Origin: Bathynomus jamesi
Taxonomy: Eukaryota; Arthropoda; Malacostraca; Isopoda; Cirolanidae
Direction of reading: 5' to 3'
Length of the DNA stretch: 64,000 nucleotides
Assembly: GCA_023014485.1 (NCBI GenBank)
Contig: JAJOZX010012097.1
Span: forward strand, 39,968-103,967
Below the pieces are notes generated by a model that saw only the letters and a program-made list of their open reading frames with translations, had not been told where the DNA came from and made no database searches. This document shows, one piece after another, positions 42,901 through 52,749 of the stretch. How positions within the stretch are numbered: position 1 is the stretch's first letter; the number at the start of each line of letters is the position of its first letter. The translations under genes were made by a program, and so were the position numbers.

Positions 42901-45205
42901 CCACCCCGCTGGTTGGTGACAGTGTCACTTCACAGAGGATGGTGCGCGTTGAAGTCTCCCAGTAGGAGGAAGGGGGGTGGGGAGCTGAGAGGTCGTTTGC
43001 AGAAACTTCCTGGGACGGGGTGAGATATAGTGAACATATAGAATATAATCGGTCAAGGGAAACCCAGGCCGCAAGAGCCTGGAGACGGAGACGGATACGG
43101 AGGGGGAGGGGAGGGAGGGGAGGAGACGGAGGGGGAGGGGAGGGGAGGAGACGGAGGGGGAGGGGAGGGGAGGAGACGGAGGGGGAGGGGAGGAGACGGA
43201 TACGGAGGGGGGGGAGGGGAGGAGACGGATACGGAGGGGGAGGGGAGGGAGGAGACGGATACGGAGGGGGAGGGGAGGAGACGGATACGGAGGGGGAGGG
43301 GAGGAGACGGATACGGAGGGGGAGGGGAGGGGAGGGGAGGAGACGGATACGGAGGGGGAGGGGAGGGGAGGGGAGGAGACGGATACGGAGGGGAGGAGAC
43401 GGATACGGGGGGGAGGGGAGGAGACGGATACGGAGGGGAGGAGACGGATACGGAGGGGGAGGGGAGGAGACGGATACGGAGGGGGAGGGGAGGAGACGGA
43501 TACGGAGGGGGGGAGGGGAGGAGAAGGATACGGAGGGGGGGGAGGGGAGGAGACGGATACGGAGGGGGGGGGAGGAGAACGGATACGGAGGGGGGGGGAG
43601 GAGGAGACGGATACGGAGGGGGGGGGAGGGGAGGAGACGGATACGGAGGGGGGGGAGGGGAGGAGACGGATACGGAGGGGAGGGGAGGAGACGGATACGG
43701 AGGGGAGGGGAGACGGATACGGAGGGGAGGAGACGGATACGGAGGGGGAGGGGAGGGGAGGAGACGGATACGGAGGGGGAGGGGAGGGGAGGGAGGAGAC
43801 GGATACGGAGGGGAGGGGAGGAGACGGATACGGAGGGGGGGGGAGGGGAGGAGACGGATACGGGGGGAGGGGAGGGAGGAGGAGACGGATACGGAGGGGG
43901 GGGAGGGGAGGAGACGGATACGGAGGGGGAGGAGGGGAGGGGGGAGACGGATACGGAGGGGGAGGGGAGGGGAGGAGACGGATACGGAGGGGGAGGAGAC
44001 GGATACGGAGGGGGAGGGGAGGAGACGGATACGGAGGGGGAGGGGAGGGGAGGAGACGGATACGGAGGGGAGGGGAGGAGACGGATACGGGGGAGGGAGG
44101 GGAGGAGACGGATACGGAGGGGGAGGGGAGGGGAGGAGACGGATACGGAGGGGGAGGGGAGGAGACGGACGGATACGGAGGGGAGGAGACGGATACGGAG
44201 GGAGAGGGGAGGAGACGGATACGGAGGGAGAGGGGAGGAGACGGATACGGAGGGAGAGGGGAGGAGACGGATACGGAGGGAGAGGGGAGGAGACGGATAC
44301 GGAGGGAGAGGGGAGGAGACGGATACGGAGGGAGAGGGGAGGAGAGGATACGGAGGGAGAGGGGAGGAGACGGATACGGAGGGAGGGGAGGAGACGGATA
44401 CGGAGGGAGAGGGGAGGAGACGGATACGGAGGGAGAGGGGAGGAGACGGATACGGAGGGAGAGGGGAGGAGACGGATACGGAGGGAGAGGGGAGGAGGAG
44501 ACGGATACGGAGGGAGAGGGGAGGAGACGGATACGGAGGGAGAGGGGAGGAGACGGATACGGAGGGAGAGGGGAGGAGACGGATACGGAGGGAGAGGGGA
44601 GGAGACGGATACGGAGGGAGAGGGGAGGAGACGGATACGGAGGGAGAGGGGAGGAGACGGATACGGAGGGAGAGGGGAGGAGACGGATACGGGGGAGAGG
44701 GGAGGAGACGGATACGGAGGGAGAGGGAGGAGACGGATACGGAGGGAGAGGGGAGGAGACGGATACGGAGGGAGAGGGGAGGAGACGGATACGGAGGGGG
44801 AGGAGACGGATACGGAGGGGGGAGGGGAGGAGACGGATACGGAGGGGAGGAGACGGATACGGAGCGGGAGGGGGAGGAGACGGATACGGAGGGGAGGGAG
44901 GAGACGGATACGGAGGGGAGGGAGAGGGGAGGATACGGAGGGAGAGGAGACGGATACGGAGGGGGAGGGGAGGAGACGGATACGGAGGGGGAGGGGAGGA
45001 GACGGATACGGAGGGGAGGAGACGGATACGGAGGGGAGGAGGAGGAGACGGATACGGAGGGAGAGGGGAGGAGGAGAGGAGACAGCACGTCGGAACGGAC
45101 AAAAAAGGCGGTACCCCACAAGGGCTGCATCAGGGGGAGGTACGATGTGAACCTGCGAGGGGGCGCAAAGGGCGAACCCCAAGTTGGGTTCTTGGAGGCA
45201 CACAC
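42857..45205 (-). pseudogene. LINE copy 1: endonuclease frame containing the satellite
   Basis: One 782-codon open frame on the minus strand begins with endonuclease sequence (GTAFFVRSDV, about 45,120), runs through about 650 codons of satellite (SVSVSS, PPYPSPPLSLRIRLLPSP) and then resumes endonuclease sequence in the same frame (LQALAAWVSLDRLYSICSLY, about 43,060). Upstream, in another frame, is the N-terminal motif NCCCLPNWEDFLLLIKDFSP with CLQEP, the catalytic Glu region. The insertion would destroy the fold, so this is not a working enzyme. Confidence 0.75.
43071..45080. repeat. 26-bp G-rich satellite (ggagacggatacggagggag)
   Basis: Tandem units built on gagacggatacggagg plus a variable gggaggggag spacer. 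From about 44,190 to 44,780 they are homogenised at 26 bp (gacggatacggagggagagg plus ggagga); elsewhere units vary from about 18 to 34 bp. The strand is almost all purine except for the central acggatacgg. No unit contains a stop in any minus-strand frame, and at least one plus-strand frame is open too. Confidence 0.92.
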
Positions 45206-45364
45206 ACACTGGGGAAAAATCTTTGATAAGTAGAAGGAAGTCCTCCCAATTAGGGAGGCAACAACAATTCCATTTGAGGGGGGGGGGGGGGGGGGGCGAG
45301 AGACGTAATCGGGCGAAACTTAAGAAAGTGACCAGGAGCGAGTAGACGGGACTAGGGAGCAGGT

Positions 45365-45965
45365 TAAAGAGGAGGTGGCAGAAGAGCGGGTAAAAGGAGG
45401 ATGAGGGGGTTTGGGTTTCGGAGGAAGACGGGAATACGAGGAGGGTGCAAGCGGGCGGGTTGGTCCAATTTCCGGGATGGGGGTGGAGGAGAGGAACACC
45501 TAGGCATCGGGAGATCAAGAAGGGAGCGGGGCGGAGGAGACGGGGGATACACGAGGCAGGGCGGGGAGAATCCGGTTTCCGGGGTGGAGGTGGAGATGAT
45601 GATGCCGGGGGCATCGGAAGGTCAAGGAAGGAGTGAGGTGGAGAAGGGGGGATAAGATGGATGTCAGCTTGAACCGTAGTGCAGAGGCTGCATAATCACC
45701 ATCAGGAATGGAGGGGAGGGGAGGGGACGGTCGCGAAGGGAAGGGGGGAATCCAGAAGGCCGGCAAGTCGAGAGGGATCCTGTAGACGTGAGGGATATGG
45801 GGGCAGGAGAGGAGAGAACTGATGGAGAGGAAATGGAAGGACGAGAAGACGGGGGGCCTGAACAAGGGAGTTTGGCAGAGGGACCCAAACGCCGGTGGCT
45901 GGCGATGGGTCGTTTAACGTAAGAGCGCGGAGGGGAGGAGAGACTAGAAGAGGGAGCGGTTTTCG
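45365..45965 (-). other. LINE copy 1: Pro-rich linker between gag and endonuclease
   Basis: G-rich on the plus strand (poly-G at 45,279-45,296). The minus-strand frames are Pro/Ser-rich and low-complexity, and I recognise no domain. Confidence 0.4.
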
Positions 45966-47021
45966 TTATGTATGCTGGAATGTCAACAATGGTTTCAGGA
46001 GGGCGAGTAGGTGAGTTAGATGCGACACTGAGGTGGAGCAGATGGGGACAATGGAATTAGAAGTTCTGGGGGACGGGCGGGAGGAATAGTGAACACGGGG
46101 GGGGGGGGGGGGGAGGAGACGACGAGAAGGTAGAGGACGTGATAGGGGAACGGATGGATGAGGCCTGATCTGGCCTAGAATGATAGGGTGTGGAAGAGGA
46201 TGGTACGGAGGTGGTCGAAGTCCGGGGCGGACGGGATGTAGCCGGGCGGGAGGAGCGCAGTGTTTGGGCAAAGGTAAGACCTCGACGAGCGAATCGGGAC
46301 CGAACGCGGGCCCTCGCTTCCTGGAAGATGACTTTGTCAGCTTCCCGAACTGACAGGACCTCACGTTCGAATACATAAGTCGGACAAGAGGCGGCGGCGG
46401 CGGCGGCGTGGTCTTCTCCACAGTTGGCGCAGTGGGGGGGGACGCGCAGTTGACACAAATACCATGGGAACTTCGGCATGTCTTACTGACGTGTCCGAAC
46501 CTCTGACAAGTAGAACATCGGCGTGGTCTGGGAATATAACGACGGACCGGAAATTGCAGATAACCGGCCCTAATTTTCTCGGGTAACTGGGAACGAGCAA
46601 AAGTCAGGATCAGTAAGGGAGCTGGAATCCTTGCCCCATGAACCGTACGGGGTGGGCGATAAACACGGGTCACCTTCTGAGAGAAGAGGCGGGTGAGAAG
46701 ATCCGATTCTGAGTATTCCAAAAGGCGGGGAGCATGTACTACACACGTACAAGTGTTAAAGGAAGAGTGGGGGAGACAATCCAGGGGAGCAGAAGGACGA
46801 AACCTTCTGATGTTGGGCTCTGGAGGAGACCTCCACCACAAGAGAGCCATCGTTGTGGGGCCACATCTGTCGGGGATCGCCACAAGGGGAAGTGAAGTTA
46901 TCGTAGACCTCAAGAACATCCGCTGTGAGAAGGGGGTAGAGAGACGGAAGAACCGAGGATAATCAGGGTCAGAGTCGTCTGCTCCTACGAAGGGGTGAAA
47001 AGACTTGCGGGGACAAGACAT
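45966..47021 (-). pseudogene. LINE copy 1: gag-like ORF1 with zinc knuckle
   Basis: A 351-codon minus-strand frame. Near residues 190-215 is CSTCQRFGHVSKTC followed by CVNC, i.e. a CCHC knuckle (Cx2Cx4Hx4C) plus the start of another, as in ORF1 of I- and jockey-type LINEs. Upstream it reads YSESDLLTRLFSQ and ARSQLPEKIRAGYLQFPVRR, which resembles the RNA-binding part of such proteins. The real C terminus is in a different frame from about 46,440 on. RNA binding in the RNP particle is the expected role. Confidence 0.75.
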
Positions 47022-47324
47022 ACGAGAAGTCTTTGAACGAGGAGAACACGAGAGTTCCGCAACCGAGAGGGGTCAACTCCATCAGGATGTGGTCTTCCAG
47101 TGGTAGAGGACTCGAGGGCCTGGTTGCCCACCACCTGAGTGCTAAGAGAAGTAGTAGTCCGAGAATTAAAAGTAGAGGTCGAAAGCGGAGTAGAAGCAGC
47201 CATAGCAAACAAAAAAGTAGTTTCATTCCCCGCGCGCATCCAGCCACCACCGACTCCAAGTCCCGAGACGGGTCCAATGGTCCACGAAGGGAGAGAGAGA
47301 GCCCTTACATCGAAGGAAGATGCA

Positions 47325-48370
47325 TTCCCACATTGAGAAAGGAGAAAAAATGTTGTCCTTCGGTACAGGTCACCCAACAAAAGAGAAAAAGAGCAAGAGC
47401 GGAGCCTAAGAGGCAAAAAGGGAGGAACTGGGAGCGAGCAACGGCAAAGGCAGGGCAAACTAAGAGCCAAGACACATCCTGCCTCTACCAAAGTAGTGCA
47501 TCAGGGAAAACTCGCGTGAAGTCCGACGCCGGGAGGCGTGTGTTCGGGTCGAAAGATATGGGTGACACCTCCCTCGCCGCAGCGTCCACGCGTTCGTTGC
47601 CCGGAACACCGACGTGGGAAAGTACCACCAAAAGGCGACCAACTTACGGCGTGATGAAAGAAGGACGAGCCAGTCCTAGATCTGTCGCACCAGTGGGTGC
47701 ACAGAGACGAGACAGGACAGGACATCAAGAGCGTTAGGGAGTCGGAATAAATAACAAAAGACTAAGAGAGTTGAAAAAGAAAGCTAAGGGCCAAGAGAAT
47801 AGCCGAGAGTTCCGCCGTGAAAATGGAAGCCGCTGGGGACTGGGATAGCGATTTAATTACGACGGGAAGGCTGCCGCGCAACCCACTTCAAGTGGCGAGC
47901 GAGAGCCGTCAGTGAACAAGGGGATAAAATCAGAATGGGAAGGGGAATAGGATAGAAACAATTGTCGGAGTGCGAAAGGGTGGAACTGTGACTTCGGTAC
48001 AGTAAAGGAAGGAGCAGATACGGAGAGAAAGGGTCCAAGGGGGAAAGTAGAAGGGGGAGGGGGGGGGGGGGGGACTGCTCTGCAAATGATACACGAACCG
48101 GTCTCTAAATGAATCAAAATGTCAGTGGTGCCACGGCCCCTGCGAAAATAGGGCTGCGTGGAAGAAAGTAAATTGTGACGTTCGAGGTGCCACACCAGAC
48201 AACGATAAACCATCTTCTTGAGAAGTTTCGAGAGGCAGTTAGTGAGGGTTATTGGACGGTAGTTAAGGGGAGGTGTCGGGTCCTTACAGGCTTAGGAAAG
48301 GGGAGCACCACTGCCTCAAGGTACCCTCCACCCAAATCCAATTATAGAGGGTGAGTAGCAAGAAACGAAC
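47325..48370 (-). mobile_element. LINE copy 2, 3' fragment with internal deletion
   Basis: About 47,330-47,460 and 47,505-47,640 match copy 1 at 38,620-38,760 and 38,985-39,110 (e.g. gtgaagtccgacgccgggag). The RNase H start repeats at 47,870-47,960. Past a poly-C/G run at 48,055-48,072 the sequence jumps to the RT region (RLVWHLERHN-like and SKLLEK-like, 48,175-48,245), so the RT centre is deleted. It ends about 48,370. Confidence 0.75.
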
Positions 48371-48384
48371 CGAAGGGTTTTGAA

Positions 48385-48760
48385 ATTGTTTTGAAATCGG
48401 TCGAGTAAAATGTAGGGTCCTTAGTTTTTAACCAGTTTCGTACGGCCGCTTCTGCATCAATTTCGTTTTGAAATTGTTTACCTCCGGGGTGATCCTTTAG
48501 GGCTGGAGACAATGGAAGTCGTTTGGTACAATGCAATGTCAGGATGGGGGGGGATGAGCCATGACTTCCCAGTGGAACGATTCCAAAATTTGCTTCCAGC
48601 CCTAAGGGAACACCTCTGAGGAAAATTTCAAAACGATCCTGATGCAGAAGCGGCCTTACGAAACTGGTTAAAAAACTAAGGACCCTACATTTCACTCGAC
48701 CGGCATCGGAAAGTTGTCCCACGCTACCACAAATGTTTGAATCCGTTTGGTGATTATGTA
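48385..48760. mobile_element. Inverted pair of mariner transposase C-terminal fragments
   Basis: Minus strand at about 48,385-48,480 reads DAEAAVRNWLKTKDPTFYST. Plus strand at 48,635-48,705 encodes nearly the same residues and continues to about 48,760. The two pieces are inverted copies with a unique 150-bp spacer. The phrase WLKTKDPTFYSTGI is one I know from the end of mariner-like transposases. Confidence 0.65.
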
Positions 48761-49015
48761 GGAAAGGTAGTATAAGTTGTTGAAATACTCGTAATAATCA
48801 CGCGACTTGTAATGAAACAGTTTCTTCAAAACACCTTGTAAACTTACTTTTTGAACAACCCTCGTAGATCTCTTCCATGTTCTAGACACATTTTGATCAG
48901 TTGTGATCAGCAATGCATATAAAAACCTAAGTTCTGGCATTCTATTTTTCACAAATGTCACCATGAATGAAATCTACTGGATACTTTCTAAGGCTTAAGA
49001 AAACTAAAGTCTCAC
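48761..49015. other. Intron sequence next to the eIF4H exon
   Basis: No repeat or gene recognised. The eIF4H donor (gtgaga on the minus strand) is at 49,015. Confidence 0.4.
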
Positions 49016-49117
49016 TTCCAAAATCATCTCGAGAGTCTTCTCTTCCTGATCGATTTCCTCCTCTCCCCCTTCCTCTGTTACGGTCAAAACCGCCACCTTT
49101 GTCACCTCGTCTCGAAT
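49016..49117 (-). CDS. EIF4H: eIF4H, Gly/Arg-rich exon after the RRM
   Basis: Acceptor ttcctttccag before 49,117 and donor gtgaga after 49,016 on the minus strand. It enters and leaves in phase 1 (102 bp) and completes an Asp codon with the RRM exon: ...VDIA-D-SRRGDKGGGFDRNRGRGR, then GREDSRDDFGS. Vertebrate eIF4H has the same order after its RRM (DKGGFGFRK ... SRDDFNSGF). The segment is basic and flexible and probably contributes to RNA or eIF4A binding. Confidence 0.92.
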
Positions 49118-49421
49118 CTGGAAAGGAATTGTGAAATGGGTAAAGAAACGGAGACCTCAACTATCCCAATAAACATACTATCTTAATATAATTTAATCAT
49201 AAAATATACTCCAGTGAAGCTATTTTACACGAAGGCCAATTCACGAATTACAAAAGTTTAAAAAAAAAAGTTGCAACATAGCTTATATCTATCTGCTACT
49301 GTAAAATAAATATGTAAATGAAAATTTTCAAACCAAGAAAATAATCTGAAATGAGTTGCACCAGACCAGTTTAGCTCTCCCACTTTCCACTGAACCGTTT
49401 ATGCTTCCTGATTCAGTAGAC
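49118..49421. other. Intron sequence, nothing recognised
   Basis: Unique intron up to the target duplication of the hAT element. Confidence 0.4.
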
Positions 49422-49594
49422 CCAACAAACAGGGCTGGGTACCAGATACTAGAAAATAACACATTTGATAACAGTACCAGCACCACTTTTTCCAATAGTA
49501 GTAACGGTATCACTTTAATGCTTAGTAATACATTACATTTCATTTGGAAAACATGAAGCCACTGGGGCCTATCAAGGTTATCCAAGTCATGAGC

Positions 49595-49629
<35 letters not shown>

Positions 49630-49677
49630 TTGCAAAACATCAATCTCAAGTCAGGTAATTAACATACATCTATTTAC

Positions 49678-50167
49678 TAGTGATGGGACGATACCAAAAT
49701 TTTTAACGATTCCGATTCCGATACCACTAAAAAGTCTCGATTCCGATACGATTCTCGATTCCGATTCTCAATATTTTTAAATATAATTCTATACTTGTTT
49801 TTCTGGAAATTGTCATATTTTACTCTGGTAAGATTAACTATTTACATTATGAGTATGGTAATATAAATTATAAATTATAATAGATTGGTTTAAAAATAAA
49901 AATCAACTAAGTTGTAACAATTCATTTTAATCTTCTTGATTATACATCATGGATATACATGTTTTAATGTATAGCTACAATACAATAAAAATAAAATTTG
50001 TTATCCTCTTTCATTTAAAGTTTACATTGCAAAACTGGTTCAATTAAAAGTTAAAGAATCGTTTTAAGAATCGGAAATCATGGTACAATTCTCTCGATTC
50101 CGATTCCGATTCCTGAAAAATGCTCGATTCTTCCGATTCTCGATTCCGATTAATCGTCCCATCACTA
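49678..50167. mobile_element. hAT MITE, perfect 8-bp duplication
   Basis: The ends tagtgatgggacgat and atcgtcccatcacta are inverted, with repeated gattccgattccgat subterminal motifs. The flanks ctatttac at 49,670-49,677 and 50,168-50,175 are identical. No coding sequence. Confidence 0.92.
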
Positions 50168-50768
50168 CTATTTACTACTACCAAAGTAGCCTACATAACT
50201 TAAGCTAAGAATATACACTATTTACAATCTACAAACTCTCTCTTTCATTCATGAAAATGTCCAAATTTTTCTTAAAATTAACTAATGAGCTACTGTTTAC
50301 CACATCATATGGCAAGTCATTCCAAAAATCTACTACTCTATTACTGAAAAAGTATTTTCATACATCAAGTCTACAAGTCTGTTTTCTAATTTTCTTATTA
50401 TGCCCACAAGTTATCCTATAACCTCTTGTGAGAAAAAGTATGTACATCTAAACTGTCTAAAACCTGAAAACATTTTGAACATCTGTATCATATCTCCCTC
50501 ATACAATATCTTTCAAAACTAAACATACCTAGTTCCTTTAAGCTTTCCCTGTATTCCAATCTTCTTCTTCTTAGGTTAGGGATAAGTTTGGTTGCCTACA
50601 TTGCACACCTTCAAGCATATCAATATCATGCTTAAGGTGAAGGGACCAAGCTTAAATGCAGTATTCTAAGTGAGGTTAACATAAGAATTATATAATTTAC
50701 AGATGACTTCCTTACTCTTGTAACTAACATTCCTCTTAATAATACCTAACATTTTATTTGCTTTATTT

Positions 50769-51680
50769 CTATCTAGCCTCTAAGCACTGCTTAGAAAATT
50801 TTAGATCACTACTAACTATAATGCCAAGATCTATTTCCTGTCTAACATCCTCTAACCAATTCCCTTGCATCTCATAACTAAAGTTTTCATTATCTCTACC
50901 AAAATGCATGATTTTGCATTTTTGAACCACTGAATTCCATCTGCCATTTACTAGCCCAAGCAACTAATCTATCAAGATCTTTTTGCAGTTTATAAAAATT
51001 TTCTTTATTTATAACTGGGGCAACTACTTTTGTATCATCTGCAAATTTAGAAATTTTACTACCTACTCCTTTCTCTAAATCATTTAGATATAAAATAGAG
51101 AGTAATGGACTGAAAACTGATCCCTGTGGTACCCCTCTTTTCACTTTCTGCCACCCAGATTCATGACCCTTTAGAATTACTCTGTTCTCTGTCTTCTAAC
51201 TATTTTCCTACCCAATTTATAACTGACCCCAATATCCCATGAGTTTTTAATTTATATAGAAATCTGCTATGTGGAACCTTGTCAAATGCTTTACTAAAAT
51301 CCAACTAAATAACATCTACATCATTTCCATTATCTACCTAATCAGTTACAAACTCTAAAAAGTCAGAGATTAGACAAAGACCTTCCTGATCTAAATCCAT
51401 GTCGTGAATTTGAAATAAGATTAAAATTTCCAAATGATGTTGAATATTATTCTTTATAATTCTATCTAGTATCTTTCCTACCAATATGTTAAACTAACAT
51501 ACCTATAATTTCCTACCTCCTCCTTACTACCCTTTTTGTATATGAGTAGGGTACTACATTTGCTTTTTTCCCATTCATCTGGTACCTCTGCATAATTAAT
51601 AGACCTAGCAAACAAAATACTTAGTGCCTGTGCCTCAGGTAAGCTTTCCTCCCCTTCTCTGAGAACCCTGACATACATAT
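50769..51680 (-). pseudogene. CR1-like LINE: reverse transcriptase
   Basis: The minus-strand pieces are RSINYAEVPDEWEKSKCSTL and IYKKGSKEEVGNYR (RT motifs 1-2), then KRGVPQGSVFSPLLSILYLN and SKISKFADDTKVVAPVI with the catalytic FADD, then LVAWASKWQMEF, and WLEDVRQEIDLGIIVSSDLK. Frames change several times and stops interrupt it, so it is inactive. Confidence 0.8.
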
Positions 51681-51790
51681 ACAGGTCTAGCAGCTTTATT
51701 TCACTTCACTGTATGAATCATCTTTCCTTATGTGAATATGATCAAGAATGCCAGAATTTACAAACTCTAAAAAATTAAAATCAAAGTTAT

Positions 51791-52340
51791 TTAAATTTTC
51801 TCAGTAAAAACAGAGCTAAAATAATCATTAAAAATACCAACAATATCATGATCTTTTTCAAACGTCCTATCATCATGTTCTATTGGGCCAATCCTGTCAT
51901 GCTTTTTATTATTATATTTATAAAAACTAAAGAATTTCTTTGGATCTTTATTGCTATTTCTAGCTAGATTTATTTCACTATGCCTTTTGTTCTTCCTAAT
52001 CAAACTATTTAGCTTATTTCTTAACTGCCTATAATTTAAGTCCAAAATACGTCACTGCCTTTAAATTCCTTGAATGCACTTTTATTTTTAATCATTTCAG
52101 TTATTTCCCTATTCCACCACAAAGGTTTCTGAAAGGAATACACCTACATTGTACATCCTCTAAAATTTCTTTGAATCTAGACCACACATCAATAGCATTT
52201 TTATTTGCAAATTCATTATCCCACTTTACTGAGACTAACAACTCATTAAATTTATTATAGCCACACTTTGAAAAACAAGGGACTAGATGGTCATTGTTGA
52301 GTAGATCCCTATTTAATTCTATCCTAAAACATATGATCAA
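51791..52340 (-). pseudogene. CR1-like LINE: linker between endonuclease and RT
   Basis: The minus-strand frames read VKWDNEFANKNAIDVWSRFK, and LNYRQLRNKLNSLIRKNKR, NSNKDPKKFFSFYK and FNDYFSSVFTE. These occur before the RT in CR1-like ORF2 proteins. Confidence 0.7.
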
Positions 52341-52749
52341 ATGGTCACTATACCCTAATGACTCTCCTACTGCAAGTTCTCTAATAAACTCATGATCATT
52401 TAGTGCAGTAGCTTAGACCCTGATTTTTGAAGTAAGTGGACATTCTGGACAAAAGCACCAAACTTGGCTCAAATGTTGTTCAGGACCTTAGCTACCAATT
52501 TTTCCCCGGAACCAAGACGCACAACCCTATCTTGGCTGCCATTTTGGAAATCCAAGATGGCTGCCAGCTAGAAATCAACAAACTATTGTGAGGAGTAATT
52601 GTAAATAAATAGTCCCTAAACCTACATATTTCGATGCCAGGATTGCTATAAAATAATCAGAATTACCCTTAAATGTTTATTTAATGTAAAATATTTAATA
52701 ATATAACTATATAATATGTGCTTTTCTGTTTTGCAGGTGATTTGTGAAC

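Larger units (their letters stand above)
38640..47300 (-). mobile_element. Non-LTR retrotransposon copy 1 (gag, EN, RT, RNase H)
   Basis: The order on the minus strand is gag-like ORF1 (47,021-45,966), endonuclease (about 45,290-42,500), reverse transcriptase (42,231-39,590) and RNase H (39,645-38,579). It is interrupted by a mariner (40,097-41,376) and a 26-bp satellite (43,071-45,080), and has several frameshifts. It lies in the 11-kb eIF4H intron in the same orientation as the gene. Confidence 0.85.

Noticed and set aside
43020..45233. 737-codon Gly/Arg-rich protein on the plus strand
   Set aside because: It is the complement of the satellite; frame openness follows from unit composition.
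47033..47737. 234-codon basic frame on the plus strand
   Set aside because: Antisense to LINE sequence spanning the junction of two LINE copies.
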